From: Zavarzinia sp.
GTDB taxonomy: Bacteria; Pseudomonadota; Alphaproteobacteria; Zavarziniales; Zavarziniaceae
Direction of reading: 5' to 3'
Assembly (NCBI GenBank): GCA_025869435.1
Contig: JAOZVS010000058.1
Coordinates: 1-64,000, forward strand
Length of the DNA: 64,000 nt
Part shown: piece by piece, positions 1-11,433 of the stretch
How the letters are laid out: each line of letters starts with the position of its first letter
Numbering within the stretch: the first letter of the stretch is position 1
Translations under genes and position numbers: made by a program
The notes under the pieces: model-generated
What the model was told of the DNA's origin: nothing
Database searches by the model: none
What the model saw: the letters and a program-made list of their open reading frames with translations, nothing else

Positions 1-87
1 CCGCCACGCCGGGCGGGGCTTAGGGCGCCGCCCTAATTCTCTAAATACCGGGCGGCGCGGGGTATTATCTGAACTTTTAGGAACACG

Positions 88-177
88 AGCCATCACGAGG
101 TCCCGGCCTTCGCCGGGACGACGACAGAAGAAAATCGTCATTCCGGCGAAGGCCGGAATCTCGTGACGGAAATGGCT
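88..177. repeat. REP/MITE-like nested inverted repeat (two GGCCTTCGCCGG hairpins in opposite orientation, outer AGCCAT...ATGGCT arms)
   Basis: agccatcacgaggtcccggccttcgccgggacgac ... gtcattccggcgaaggccggaatctcgtgacggaaatggct; left half matches reverse complement of right half with a few mismatches and a 6-bp insertion. Confidence 0.75.
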
Positions 178-179
178 CC

Positions 180-818
180 TCAGCCCTTCTTCAGCGGATA
201 ACCGGGCATCAGCTCGTAAGGATGCTTCCAGCCCGGCAGGGCCTTGATGCGCTCGGCCCAGGCGTGGATCGGCGGGTAATCCCTGGCCCAATCGATGGGA
301 TATTCATTCTCGTAGAAGACATAGCCGGCGAGCGAGATGTCGGCGACGGTCGGCCGGTCGCCGACGACGAAATCGCGGCTCTCCAGATGCTGGGCGAGCA
401 CCTTGGCCCCGACCTTGGCGCGGCCCTTCATGAAGTCCATCACCTCGGGCGCCATGGGTTTGGGCGCGAAATTGATCAGGAAGCGCCAGGTCGCGATATT
501 GGCCGTGAACTTGTGATTGTCGAACAGGATCCAGCGCAGGATCTCGCGCCGCTCCGTCTCGTCCCGCCAGCCGAACTGGCCGAACTGCTCGACGAGATAA
601 TCGAGGATCACGCCCGACTGGGTAAGGCGGACCTCGCCATGGTCGAGCACGGGGATCTCGCCCATTTCATTGATCGCGAGGAATTCCGGCGTCCGCCCCG
701 CGCCATTGAAGAAATCGACGAAACGCGGCGCCCAGTCGGCCCCGACGAGATTGAGATAAAGCGCCGGCTTGTAGGCATTGCCCGACTGGGCAAAGCAATG
801 GAGCGTGTATTCGGCCAT
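180..818 (-). CDS. Glutathione S-transferase family protein
   Basis: MAEYTLHCFAQSGNAYKPALYLNLVGADW...IPVLDHGEVRLTQSGVILDYL; thioredoxin-like GST N-domain; start chosen at MAEYTL behind an AGGAAA motif. Confidence 0.85.
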   Translation of the reverse strand: MAEYTLHCFAQSGNAYKPALYLNLVGADWAPRFVDFFNGAGRTPEFLAINEMGEIPVLDHGEVRLTQSGVILDYLVEQFGQFGWRDETERREILRWILFDNHKFTANIATWRFLINFAPKPMAPEVMDFMKGRAKVGAKVLAQHLESRDFVVGDRPTVADISLAGYVFYENEYPIDWARDYPPIHAWAERIKALPGWKHPYELMPGYPLKKG

Positions 819-835
819 ATGGTTTCCTTCCCTGT

Positions 836-1837
836 TCAACCCTGACCCTTGCGGGCGAAAATCCGTTTGCGCCGGAACGGCGACGGCATGGCGAGATCGA
901 GCCAGCGCATCATGGCGCGCCAGCCCGCCTCGGCCCCGCCGACCAGACGCGGGCGCCGTCGCTCGGTCTTGCCGACCTTGCGGCCCCGGCCCGCCGGCCG
1001 CACCACCGAGATGAAGGCCCGGCCGGGCTGCGGCGGCTCGCGCAGCCGATCGAGCAGCGCGGCATGGACCCGTGGCCGGTCGAGATAAGCCTCCGCCACC
1101 GCGGGCGAGACATGACGGGCGAGCAGCCGGGCGAACCAGCCCCGGCTGGGTCCGCCGTCCAGAGGGGTGACATCCGGCCGGGTCGAGAGCACGAGGATAT
1201 GGCTGGCGCCATCCGCTTCGGCGATATCGATGGGCAGGGGCGCGGTCAGGGCGCCGTCGACCAGCGGGCGGCCGTCCGGCCCCGGCACCGGCCGGCCGCC
1301 GACGAGGGGCAGCCGCGTCGTCGCCTTCAGCGCCGCCATGACGGCCGCGACATCGCGAAAATCCCGCAAGGGCACCGGCCGTCCGGTCTCGACATCGGTC
1401 GCCATCATGGTGAGCGGGATGGGCGCATCGAGAAAACGGGCGACGTCGAGCGGGCGCAGTTCGGTCAGCACATGATCGATCAGGTAATCGGTGTTCAGCA
1501 CCGGCCGGCGGATCAGCGCCCGGCCCAGACGGATGAAGCGGGGGTTGTTGATATCCTCGTAGAAGATGCGCGTGCCCTGCACCGCCTGCCCCGCCAGCAG
1601 CCAGGCCCCGGCGCAGGCCCCGGCCGAGGTACCGTAGACCGCGTCGAAGACATCGACAAAGCCCAGATGCTCGATCGCGGACACCATGCCACCGGCGATG
1701 ACGCCGCGCATCCCGCCGCCCTCGATGACAAGGGCGAGACGATGGGGGTCACGCCGCGCGCCGGGACGGGAGGCATCACGCCGCCGCTCGGCGATCAGCG
1801 CCGCCACCGCATCCCGCGTGTCCCCCTGCCCGGTCAT
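836..1837 (-). CDS. Patatin-like phospholipase family protein
   Basis: EGGGMRGVIAGG oxyanion motif, GTSAG nucleophile elbow, DGA motif. Confidence 0.88.
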   Translation of the reverse strand: MTGQGDTRDAVAALIAERRRDASRPGARRDPHRLALVIEGGGMRGVIAGGMVSAIEHLGFVDVFDAVYGTSAGACAGAWLLAGQAVQGTRIFYEDINNPRFIRLGRALIRRPVLNTDYLIDHVLTELRPLDVARFLDAPIPLTMMATDVETGRPVPLRDFRDVAAVMAALKATTRLPLVGGRPVPGPDGRPLVDGALTAPLPIDIAEADGASHILVLSTRPDVTPLDGGPSRGWFARLLARHVSPAVAEAYLDRPRVHAALLDRLREPPQPGRAFISVVRPAGRGRKVGKTERRRPRLVGGAEAGWRAMMRWLDLAMPSPFRRKRIFARKGQG

Positions 1838-1889
1838 CGCCGCTCCCGCGTTTCATTGTGGCGAATGCTAGGGAGCCTGTTCCGGCGGG

Positions 1890-3410
<1,521 letters not shown>

Positions 3411-3510
3411 CGTTTCCCCCTCGTGTCATGGGCCGGGATGGTTCCGGCAATGGCCCGAAAGGTCAAGCCGGCCAGCCATGGCGGCGCCGTGATTTCCATG
3501 CCATATAGGG

Positions 3511-4548
3511 GTGATGGATGGAAACCTGCCCCGTCTCGACCGACCCGCCACGGCACCGCTGATCGACCCTTTCCTGCGGCCGATCACTTACTTACGCGTC
3601 TCGGTCACCGACCGCTGCGATTTCCGCTGCCAATATTGCATGGCGGAAGCCATGACCTTCCTGCCCAAGGCGGAAATCCTCAGCCTCGAAGAACTCGACC
3701 GCCTGTGCTCGGCCTTCGTCGCCCTCGGCCTGAAGCGCCTCCGCCTCACGGGGGGGGAGCCTCTGGTGCGCCGGGGCCTGATGGATCTGCTGCGCGGCCT
3801 GTCGCGCCATCTGCGCAGCGGCGAGCTCGACGAGATCACCATGACCACCAATGGCAGCCAGCTCGCCCGCTTCGCCGGCGAAATGGCGGATGCCGGCGTC
3901 CGCCGGGTGAATGTCAGTCTCGACACGCTCGACCCCGACGATTTCCGCCGGATCACCCGCCGGGGCGAGCTTGGCCCGGTGCTCGACGGCATCCGCGCGG
4001 CGCAGGATGCCGGTATTTCGGTGAAGCTGAACGCCGTCGCCCTCAAGGGCATCAACGAGGAGCAGATCCTGCCCCTCGTCGCCTTCGCTCACGGCCAGGG
4101 CATGGACATCACCTTCATCGAAACCATGCCCATGGGCGATATCGACGGCGACCGCACCGATCATTACCTGCCGCTGTCGGCGGTGCGGGACCGTCTCGCC
4201 ACGCGCTATCTGCTGACGCCGAGCGGGCATCGCACCGGCGGCCCCGCGCGCTATTCGACGGTCGCCGAAACCGGCCGCCGCATCGGCTTCATCACGCCGA
4301 TGTCCCATAATTTCTGCGAAAGCTGCAACCGGGTGCGGCTGACCTGCACCGGCACGCTCTATCTCTGCCTCGGGCAGGAAGATGCCGCCGATCTGCGCGC
4401 CGTGCTGCGCGGCGGCGCCACGGATGGCGAATTGCGGGACGCGATCCGCGCGGCCATCGCCCGCAAGCCGAAGGGCCATGATTTCATCATCGACCGGCCG
4501 GGCGCCGCCCCGGCCCTTGCCCGCCACATGAACACCACCGGCGGCTGA
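3511..4548 (+). CDS. moaA: GTP 3',8-cyclase (molybdenum cofactor biosynthesis protein A)
   Basis: [20 protein letters not shown] radical SAM CxxxCxxC; C-terminal second cluster motif [20 protein letters not shown]. Confidence 0.95.
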   Translation: MMDGNLPRLDRPATAPLIDPFLRPITYLRVSVTDRCDFRCQYCMAEAMTFLPKAEILSLEELDRLCSAFVALGLKRLRLTGGEPLVRRGLMDLLRGLSRHLRSGELDEITMTTNGSQLARFAGEMADAGVRRVNVSLDTLDPDDFRRITRRGELGPVLDGIRAAQDAGISVKLNAVALKGINEEQILPLVAFAHGQGMDITFIETMPMGDIDGDRTDHYLPLSAVRDRLATRYLLTPSGHRTGGPARYSTVAETGRRIGFITPMSHNFCESCNRVRLTCTGTLYLCLGQEDAADLRAVLRGGATDGELRDAIRAAIARKPKGHDFIIDRPGAAPALARHMNTTGG

Positions 4549-4570
4549 TCCGCCCGGAAGTCCGTATGCC

Positions 4571-5350
4571 ATGGCCCGCGAACGCATCACCTTCATCGCC
4601 TCCGAATCCCCGGACGCCCAGGCCGCCCTGGCGCGCTTGCGCAAGCGCTATGGCGAGGCGGGCGAGAATGCCGATGTGATCGTCGGGCTCGGCGGCGACG
4701 GGCTGATGCTGTCCTGCCTGCACCGGATCATGTCCGGCGATTACGCCGACAATCCCCTGCCCATCTACGGCATGAACCAGGGCACCCTCGGCTTCCTGAT
4801 GAATCCTTACGCCGAGGACGATCTGCTGCTGCGCCTTTCAGTCGCCGAATCCTCGTCGCTGCACCCCTTGCGCATGAAGGCGCGGGGGCGCGACGGCAAG
4901 ATCACCGATGCCCTCGCCATCAACGAAGTATCCCTGTTCCGCGAGACCCATCAGGCCGCCAAGCTGCGCATTTTCGTCGACGGGCGGATGCGGCTCGACT
5001 CCCTGACCTGCGACGGCATCCTGCTGGCGACACCGGCGGGCAGCACGGCCTATAATCTCTCGGCCCATGGCCCCATCCTGCCGCTGGACGCGGGGGTCCT
5101 GGCCCTCACCCCGATCAGTGCCTTCCGGCCCCGGCGCTGGCGCGGCGCGCTTCTCCAGCACGAGGCGGTGGTCCGGCTCGAAGTGCTGGACGCGGGCAAG
5201 CGGCCGGTCTCGGCCGTGGCCGACAACAGCGAAGTGCGCAATATCGTCGAAGTGGAAATCGCGGAAGACCGCGAGGTAACCCTGAAACTGCTGTTCGATC
5301 CGGGCGGCGCCCTGGGCGAGCGCATCCTGACGGAGCAGTTCGCGCCCTGA
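4571..5350 (+). CDS. nadK: NAD kinase
   Basis: [41 protein letters not shown] motifs. Confidence 0.93.
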   Translation: MARERITFIASESPDAQAALARLRKRYGEAGENADVIVGLGGDGLMLSCLHRIMSGDYADNPLPIYGMNQGTLGFLMNPYAEDDLLLRLSVAESSSLHPLRMKARGRDGKITDALAINEVSLFRETHQAAKLRIFVDGRMRLDSLTCDGILLATPAGSTAYNLSAHGPILPLDAGVLALTPISAFRPRRWRGALLQHEAVVRLEVLDAGKRPVSAVADNSEVRNIVEVEIAEDREVTLKLLFDPGGALGERILTEQFAP

Positions 5351-5392
5351 TGGGGGCGCTGATGGCGCCCCGTCGCCCGATGGGGCGCGGAT

Positions 5393-5416
5393 GGCGCCCC
5401 CGAAACCGGGGGCGCC
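5393..5416. terminator. GC-rich hairpin between convergent nadK and ndk
   Basis: GGCGCCCCC-GAAACC-GGGGGCGCC perfect 9-bp stem; no clear T-tract. Confidence 0.5.
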
Positions 5417-5423
5417 GGTCGCG

Positions 5424-5846
5424 TCAGCCGACGATTTCGGTCTGGGCGAAGAAATAGGCGATTTCGATCGCCGCATTCTCGGCGCTGTCCGAGCCATGGA
5501 CCGAATTGGCTTCGATCGACTCGGCGAATTCCTTGCGGATGGTGCCTTCGGCGGCATTGGCCGGGTTGGTGGCGCCCATGACGTCGCGGTTCTTCAGGAC
5601 CGCGCCTTCGCCTTCCAGCACCTGGACGACGACCGGCCCGGCGATCATGGACTCGACCAGCGAGCCGAAGAAGGGACGCGCGGCGTGAACGGCGTAGAAG
5701 CCTTCGGCCTGGGCCTTGGTCAGCTGGATGCGCTTCTGCGCGACGATGCGAAGGCCGGCATCCTCGAACTTGGCGTTGACCTTGCCGGTCAGGTTGCGGC
5801 GGGTGGCATCCGGCTTGATGATCGAGAGAGTGCGTTCGACGGCCAT
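5424..5846 (-). CDS. ndk: Nucleoside diphosphate kinase
   Basis: [23 protein letters not shown]...[20 protein letters not shown]; active-site NxVHGSD. Confidence 0.96.
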   Translation of the reverse strand: MAVERTLSIIKPDATRRNLTGKVNAKFEDAGLRIVAQKRIQLTKAQAEGFYAVHAARPFFGSLVESMIAGPVVVQVLEGEGAVLKNRDVMGATNPANAAEGTIRKEFAESIEANSVHGSDSAENAAIEIAYFFAQTEIVG

Positions 5847-5962
5847 GACAGGCTCCATTTCGACTATGACAGCAATAGGGTGGGCGCCTTTTAGCCGACG
5901 CCCGCCCGACTGGCAACTGCGGCGCTTTGTGGCCGCCCGGCCGACGTGCTATTAGCCGCCCC

Positions 5963-7846
5963 ATGTTACGGATTGACGGTCTCACCTATCGCATCGCCGG
6001 GCGCACCATCCTCGACGGGGCCAGCGCCATGATCCCCGACGGCCACCGGGTCGGCCTCGTCGGCCACAATGGCGCCGGCAAGTCGACCTTGCTGCGCCTG
6101 ATCCTCGGCCAGGCCCACCCGGACGACGGCACGATCCAGCTCGACTGCGGCGCGCGCCTCGGCACGGTCGCCCAGGAAGCGCCGGGCGGCGACGAAACGC
6201 CGACCGAGGTCGTTCTGGCGGGCGATCAGGAACGCGCGCGCCTGATGGCGGAAGCGGAAACCGAAACGGACGGCCATCGCCTCGCCGAGATTCACGAGCG
6301 CCTCGCCGCCATCGGGGCCCATTCAGGTCCTGCCCGCGCCCAGCGCATCCTCGCCGGCCTCGGCTTCGATCCGGAAGCGCAAGGCCGGCCGATGCGCAGT
6401 TTCTCCGGCGGCTGGCGGATGCGGGTCGCCCTCGCCGCCGTGCTGTTTTCCGAACCGGACCTCCTGCTGCTCGACGAGCCGACCAATTATCTCGATCTCG
6501 AAGGGACGCTGTGGCTGGAGGACTTCCTCGCCCGCTATCCCCGGACGCTGATCATCGTCTCCCACGATCGCGATCTGCTGAACAAGGCGGTCGGCAGCAT
6601 CCTGCATCTCGAACAGGGCAAGATGACGCTTTACACCGGCGGCTTCGACCGCTTCGTGAAGACGCGGGCCGAGCATATCGCCAATCTCGAAGCCCAGCGC
6701 GGCAAGCAGGACGCCGCCCGCAAGCACCTGCAGAGCTTCGTCGACCGCTTCCGCTACAAGGCGTCGAAGGCCAAGCAGGCGCAGGCCCGCATCAAGATGA
6801 TCGAGAAGATGGAGCCCCTGCCCGAATTGCCGGGCGAGACCCGGGTCGAGTTCCGCTTCCCCTGCAAGGACGAGCTGGCGCCGCCGGTCGTGACCATCGA
6901 GAATGCCGCCGTCGCCTATGAAGGCCGGCCGCCGGTGCTGCGGAACCTGAACCTGCGCATTGATCCGGACGACCGCATCGCCCTCCTCGGCTCCAACGGC
7001 AACGGCAAGTCGACCCTGGCCAAGCTGATCGCCGGCCGCCTCACGCCGGTCTCGGGCGAGATGCACCGGGCGCCCAAGCTGCGCCCCGGCTTTTTCGCCC
7101 AGCACCAGCAGGACGAATTCCGCCTGAACGAAACCCCGGTCCAGCACATGCAGGCCCTGCTGCCAAAGGCCAGCCCGACCGAAGTGCGCGGCCGGCTGGG
7201 CGCCTTCGGCTTCGGCGCGACCCTGGCGGATAACGCGGTCGGACGGTTGTCGGGCGGGGAGAAGGCCCGGCTGCTCTTCGCCATGATGGCGGTCGACGCG
7301 CCCAACATGATCATCCTCGACGAGCCGACCAACCACCTCGACATTCAGGCCCGCGAAGCCCTCGTCGAGGCGGTGAATGATTATGCCGGCGCGGTCATCC
7401 TGATCAGCCACGACCGCCATCTGATCGAAGCCTGCGCCGACCGGCTGTGGCTGGTCTCGGGCGGCACGGTGAAGACCTTCGATGGCGACATGGAGGATTA
7501 CCGCCGCCTCGTCCTCGCCGGCGCCTTCGAGGATGGGCCGGTGAAATCGGGCGTGGATGGCAGCGCCAGCGACCGCAAGGAAGCCCGGCGCGAAGCGGCC
7601 CGGGCGCGCGAGGCCCGCGCCCCCCTGATGAAGAAGATCAAATCCGCCGAAGCGAAGATCGAGAAACTGACCGCCGAGCTCGCGGTGATCGAGGCCGACA
7701 TGGCCGACCCGAAAACCTACAACAACGCCGGCCGCATGACCGATCTCGGCAAGAAGCGCGGCGAGATCCTGAGGGCGCAGGAAACGGTCGAGAACGACTG
7801 GCTGGCCCTGCAGGAAGAACTGGAAGCGATGGACGCCGCCGGCTGA
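5963..7846 (+). CDS. ABC-F family ATP-binding cassette protein
   Basis: Two ABC domains (GHNGAGKST / GSNGNGKST, two LSGG-type signatures), C-terminal coiled coil, no transmembrane segment. Confidence 0.92.
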   Translation: MLRIDGLTYRIAGRTILDGASAMIPDGHRVGLVGHNGAGKSTLLRLILGQAHPDDGTIQLDCGARLGTVAQEAPGGDETPTEVVLAGDQERARLMAEAETETDGHRLAEIHERLAAIGAHSGPARAQRILAGLGFDPEAQGRPMRSFSGGWRMRVALAAVLFSEPDLLLLDEPTNYLDLEGTLWLEDFLARYPRTLIIVSHDRDLLNKAVGSILHLEQGKMTLYTGGFDRFVKTRAEHIANLEAQRGKQDAARKHLQSFVDRFRYKASKAKQAQARIKMIEKMEPLPELPGETRVEFRFPCKDELAPPVVTIENAAVAYEGRPPVLRNLNLRIDPDDRIALLGSNGNGKSTLAKLIAGRLTPVSGEMHRAPKLRPGFFAQHQQDEFRLNETPVQHMQALLPKASPTEVRGRLGAFGFGATLADNAVGRLSGGEKARLLFAMMAVDAPNMIILDEPTNHLDIQAREALVEAVNDYAGAVILISHDRHLIEACADRLWLVSGGTVKTFDGDMEDYRRLVLAGAFEDGPVKSGVDGSASDRKEARREAARAREARAPLMKKIKSAEAKIEKLTAELAVIEADMADPKTYNNAGRMTDLGKKRGEILRAQETVENDWLALQEELEAMDAAG

Positions 7847-7862
7847 CCGGCGGCGTTCGGCC

Positions 7863-8111
7863 TTACGACTGGGCGACCGGCCGCACCGCCGCCCAGCCCA
7901 CGACCCGCTCCACCACCGGGCGGCGACGGCTCGCCAGCCAGGCCTTGCGCCCGGCGGCGTGGATGGCGGCCATGGCGGCGAAGGGGATCGTCACTTCCGA
8001 CGAGACGTAACCGGCCATTTCGGCGATCACCAGCACGGGAAACAGGAACAGCGCCGGGCGACACGCCCAGGCCAGAAACACCAACGCCCGATCGAAAGCC
8101 GCCTGCATCAT
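7863..8111 (-). CDS. Small hypothetical membrane protein
   Basis: ORF MMQAAFDRALVFLAWACRPALFLFPVLVIAEMAGYV... with hydrophobic segment; fits between neighbours. Confidence 0.5.
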   Translation of the reverse strand: MMQAAFDRALVFLAWACRPALFLFPVLVIAEMAGYVSSEVTIPFAAMAAIHAAGRKAWLASRRRPVVERVVGWAAVRPVAQS

Positions 8112-8210
8112 CGCCGTTTTCCCCTTGCCGCATTTGTTCCGTATTCGTTCTCTCACGAAGCCGAGCGCCGCACAAGGGTATTTTTCACGTTTTGTTCTCA
8201 TCCGGCGCCA

Positions 8211-9236
8211 TCACGGCGCGTGACGAATGACCACCGCATACCAGCCAAGGCCGTCGTATTCCTGGTAGCCGATGGTCCTGGCGAAGGCGACCAGATCGCT
8301 ATTGCCGGCGACATAGAAACCCTTCTGCCGGCCGCCATGGTCGAGCGGGAAATGACCGAGCAGGCCGTTGTCGTCCGAGGCGGCGATGACCCGCAGCGAC
8401 TGATCGAGCAACAGAACCCGCGACTGGCGCCATTCCTCTTCGCTCAGGCTGGGCTCGTCCCTCACGATCACCCGGGCCTGATCCTGCCAGTCGAAGAAGA
8501 CGCCGAGGACGCCCAGGGCCGCGCCATCGATCCGCCCCCCCGCCCGTACCGCCGTGGCATAGACCGCGACCATGCGGTTATCGTGCAAGGGATCGCGATA
8601 GATGTCGTCGACGACATAATCGTCGCCGCCGCGCGTGGCCAGCGCCCGCCGGACCCAGGACACGTCGCCCAGATGGGCCCCGTTCAGCCGCGGAAATCGA
8701 CTGCCGGCCGAAGAGGCCAGCACCCGGCCCTGCCGGTCCGTCAGCACCAGATTCACATAAACGGAATAGAAGCGGTTGATCAGGCCGAGGCGGGCCGCGG
8801 CATGGTGGATGGCCTCCGGCGCCAGGCTCTCGAGAGCGCGGTAAAGAGCGTCATCCGTCGCCCACCACCGCACATCCGCCGTCCGCTCATAGAGATTGCG
8901 CACGATGAGCTGAACCAGGGTCTGCGCCATTTCAGCGAGGCGCTGACGTTCCTTGTCGTCGAACTGGCCCTGCAGGACCGTGGTCTGGGCCTGGATTTCC
9001 TGAATGACATGGGTGCGGAGTTCCTTGGAATTCTCCGCCGCCTGTTTCGCCAGAAGTTTCACCTCGCCAGCGACAACGCCAAAGCCACGGCCGGCCTCGC
9101 CGGCCCGGGCAGCCTCGATCGTCGCGTTGAGGGCGAGCAGGTTGGTCTGGCCGGCGATCTTCTCGTTGATGGTGACGAAGCGCTCCACCATGGATTGAAT
9201 TTTCTGGATGATGGAGGAAATGCTCACGTCCGACAT
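8211..9236 (-). CDS. Soluble methyl-accepting chemotaxis-type protein, N-terminal signalling hairpin plus C-terminal Cache/PDC-like sensor
   Basis: Hairpin-tip motif [35 protein letters not shown] at the N-terminus; C-terminal region [21 protein letters not shown]...[10 protein letters not shown]...[26 protein letters not shown] resembles Cache. Confidence 0.78.
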   Translation of the reverse strand: MSDVSISSIIQKIQSMVERFVTINEKIAGQTNLLALNATIEAARAGEAGRGFGVVAGEVKLLAKQAAENSKELRTHVIQEIQAQTTVLQGQFDDKERQRLAEMAQTLVQLIVRNLYERTADVRWWATDDALYRALESLAPEAIHHAAARLGLINRFYSVYVNLVLTDRQGRVLASSAGSRFPRLNGAHLGDVSWVRRALATRGGDDYVVDDIYRDPLHDNRMVAVYATAVRAGGRIDGAALGVLGVFFDWQDQARVIVRDEPSLSEEEWRQSRVLLLDQSLRVIAASDDNGLLGHFPLDHGGRQKGFYVAGNSDLVAFARTIGYQEYDGLGWYAVVIRHAP

Positions 9237-9345
9237 CGGTACACCTGCGCCTGTACTTCACCGTCAAGGCTTTATCACCAATCTGGCGACATAACCTCCA
9301 ATACCATGGGCGAAGAATTGTCGCGGGGCAGCATGATTCGGGTGA

Positions 9346-9804
9346 TCACGCCTTCTTCTCCCAGCGCCCTTCCGCGGACTGCTGCCAGTAGGTGACCGCA
9401 TGGCCGGCCTGACGGAATTCGGTCCAGCGCCGTCGCGCGCTGGACAGCGCCGCCTCGTCCCGCCCATCGAACATGTCGAGGCAGCGATCGATGCCCTGCA
9501 GCGCGAAATCGGCCGGCGCCGCGCCGTCGACCAAAACCAGAACCCGCGCGCCATTCGGCCGGTCCGCCGGATCGGCGGTCAGCCACACCGGCTCCTCGGC
9601 GGCGAATTCGTCGGGCGCCCGGCCATGGGGCAGGAAGGACTGATCGTCATAGGTCCAGAGCGCCGTGTCGAGAAAGGGCAGACGCTCGGCATTGCCGGTG
9701 ACGACGACGGCGCGCATGCCGGCGTCGACCACCCGCGTGAGAAGACGCGGCAACGCCCATTCGAGCGGCCGCGCCTCGAGGTGATAGAAGGAGACCTCCG
9801 CCAT
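9346..9804 (-). CDS. holC: DNA polymerase III subunit chi
   Basis: MAEVSFYHLEARPLEWALPRLL...LVDGAAPADFA...; adjacent to pepA as commonly seen. Confidence 0.88.
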   Translation of the reverse strand: MAEVSFYHLEARPLEWALPRLLTRVVDAGMRAVVVTGNAERLPFLDTALWTYDDQSFLPHGRAPDEFAAEEPVWLTADPADRPNGARVLVLVDGAAPADFALQGIDRCLDMFDGRDEAALSSARRRWTEFRQAGHAVTYWQQSAEGRWEKKA

Positions 9805-9812
9805 CGGGCGGA

Positions 9813-11309
9813 TTACTTGCCTTCGTAGTGGTCGGCGACCAGACGGTCGAGCAGGCGGACGCCCCACCCCGCCGCGCCGCGCGGCACCGTCGGCTGGTCC
9901 TTCTTGGCCCAGGCCGTGCCGGCGATGTCGAGATGGGCCCAGGGCACGTCCTTGACGAAACGCTGCAGGAACTGGGCCGCGGTGATCGAGCCGCCGGAAC
10001 GGTCCTGGCCGGTGTTCTGCATGTCGGCGATATCGCAGTTGATCAGCTTGTCATAGGCCTCGCCCATCGGCATCCGCCACACGCCTTCGCCCGTCGCCTT
10101 GCCGGCGGCGGCGAGGCGACTCGACAATTCGTCGTTGTTCGAGAACAGGCCGGCATATTCGTGGCCGAGCGCGATGATGATGGCGCCGGTCAGGGTGGCG
10201 AGATCGATCATGAACTTCGGCTTGAAGCGGTCCTGCGTGTACCACAGGGCATCGGACAGCACGAGGCGGCCTTCGGCATCGGTGTTGATCACCTCGATGG
10301 TCTGGCCCGACATCGAGGTGACGACATCGCCCGGGCGCTGCGCCGTGCCGGACGGCATGTTCTCGACGAGGCCGACGACACCGACGACATTCGCCTTGGC
10401 CTTGCGCCCGGCCAGCGCCTTCATCAGGCCGATCACCGTGCCGGCGCCGCCCATGTCCCATTTCATGTCTTCCATGCCACCGGCCGGCTTGATCGAAATG
10501 CCGCCGGTGTCGAAGGTCACGCCCTTGCCGATGAAGGCGACCGGGGCCTCCTTGGCCTTGCCGCCCTGCCAGCGCATGACGACGAGCTGGCTTTCCCGCT
10601 CGCTGCCCTGGCCAACGCCGAGGAGCGCGCCCATGCCGAGCTTCCGCATCTGGGACTCGCCCAGAATCTCAACCTCGACACCCAGCTTTTCCAGGGACTT
10701 GGCCTGTTTCGCCAAGGATTCGGGATAAATGATATTGGCCGGTTCCGAGACCAGATCGCGGGTGAGGAACACGCCATCGGCGATCTTCTCGAGGATCTGG
10801 AACGCCTTCCGGGCGGCACCGTCCTTGTCGACCCCGATCACGAGTTTGGCGAGGGACGGCTTCTCGTCGGCCTTCCTGGTCGTGCGGTATTTGTCGAACC
10901 GATAGGAGCGCAGCAGGGCGCCATAGCCGGCATTGGCGGCGATTTCCGCAGTCGGCAGGGGCAGGCCGTCGATCTCGTCGACCATCAGCTGCACGGCGGT
11001 TTCGCCCGACAGGGCCAGCCGCGCCACGAGACCGCCGCCCAAAGCCTGCGCGGCCAGGGCGTCGAGCGCCTCCGGCTTGCCGATGCCGGCGACGATGATG
11101 CGATCGAGGTCGAGACCAGCCGGCGCCAGCACTTCGAGAATGTCGCCCCGCTTGCCCTTGAAGCGGCTGGCGGCCAGCGCCCGGCCGATGGCGCCGCCCG
11201 ACATCTTGTCGAGGGTCTGGGCCGAAGGACCGAGCACCTTGTCGTCGAGGGCGAGCACGGCAACCGTGCCCGAAGACGGCAGCGCGGGCGCAGCAAAGGC
11301 GATCTTCAT
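9813..11309 (-). CDS. pepA: Leucyl aminopeptidase (M17)
   Basis: [29 protein letters not shown] and [14 protein letters not shown]. Confidence 0.96.
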   Translation of the reverse strand: MKIAFAAPALPSSGTVAVLALDDKVLGPSAQTLDKMSGGAIGRALAASRFKGKRGDILEVLAPAGLDLDRIIVAGIGKPEALDALAAQALGGGLVARLALSGETAVQLMVDEIDGLPLPTAEIAANAGYGALLRSYRFDKYRTTRKADEKPSLAKLVIGVDKDGAARKAFQILEKIADGVFLTRDLVSEPANIIYPESLAKQAKSLEKLGVEVEILGESQMRKLGMGALLGVGQGSERESQLVVMRWQGGKAKEAPVAFIGKGVTFDTGGISIKPAGGMEDMKWDMGGAGTVIGLMKALAGRKAKANVVGVVGLVENMPSGTAQRPGDVVTSMSGQTIEVINTDAEGRLVLSDALWYTQDRFKPKFMIDLATLTGAIIIALGHEYAGLFSNNDELSSRLAAAGKATGEGVWRMPMGEAYDKLINCDIADMQNTGQDRSGGSITAAQFLQRFVKDVPWAHLDIAGTAWAKKDQPTVPRGAAGWGVRLLDRLVADHYEGK

Positions 11310-11433
11310 CGTGTACATCACTCCAAGCAAGCATCTTGGCCGGGCATCCGGCCGGCGTGCCGCATCTTGGTACGCGCGCGGGCCGTTGGGAAGCCCGCTC
11401 GACAGCGGAGCATGGCCCGGTTATTGACAGCGC

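Noticed and set aside
3411-3510. Possible molybdenum-cofactor riboswitch ahead of moaA
   Set aside because: The 100-bp glpK-moaA gap is too short and I could not identify the conserved Moco RNA core
7863-8201. 112-aa version of the small membrane ORF
   Set aside because: The N-terminal 30 residues are basic and unlikely; the internal MMQAAFDRAL start is preferred
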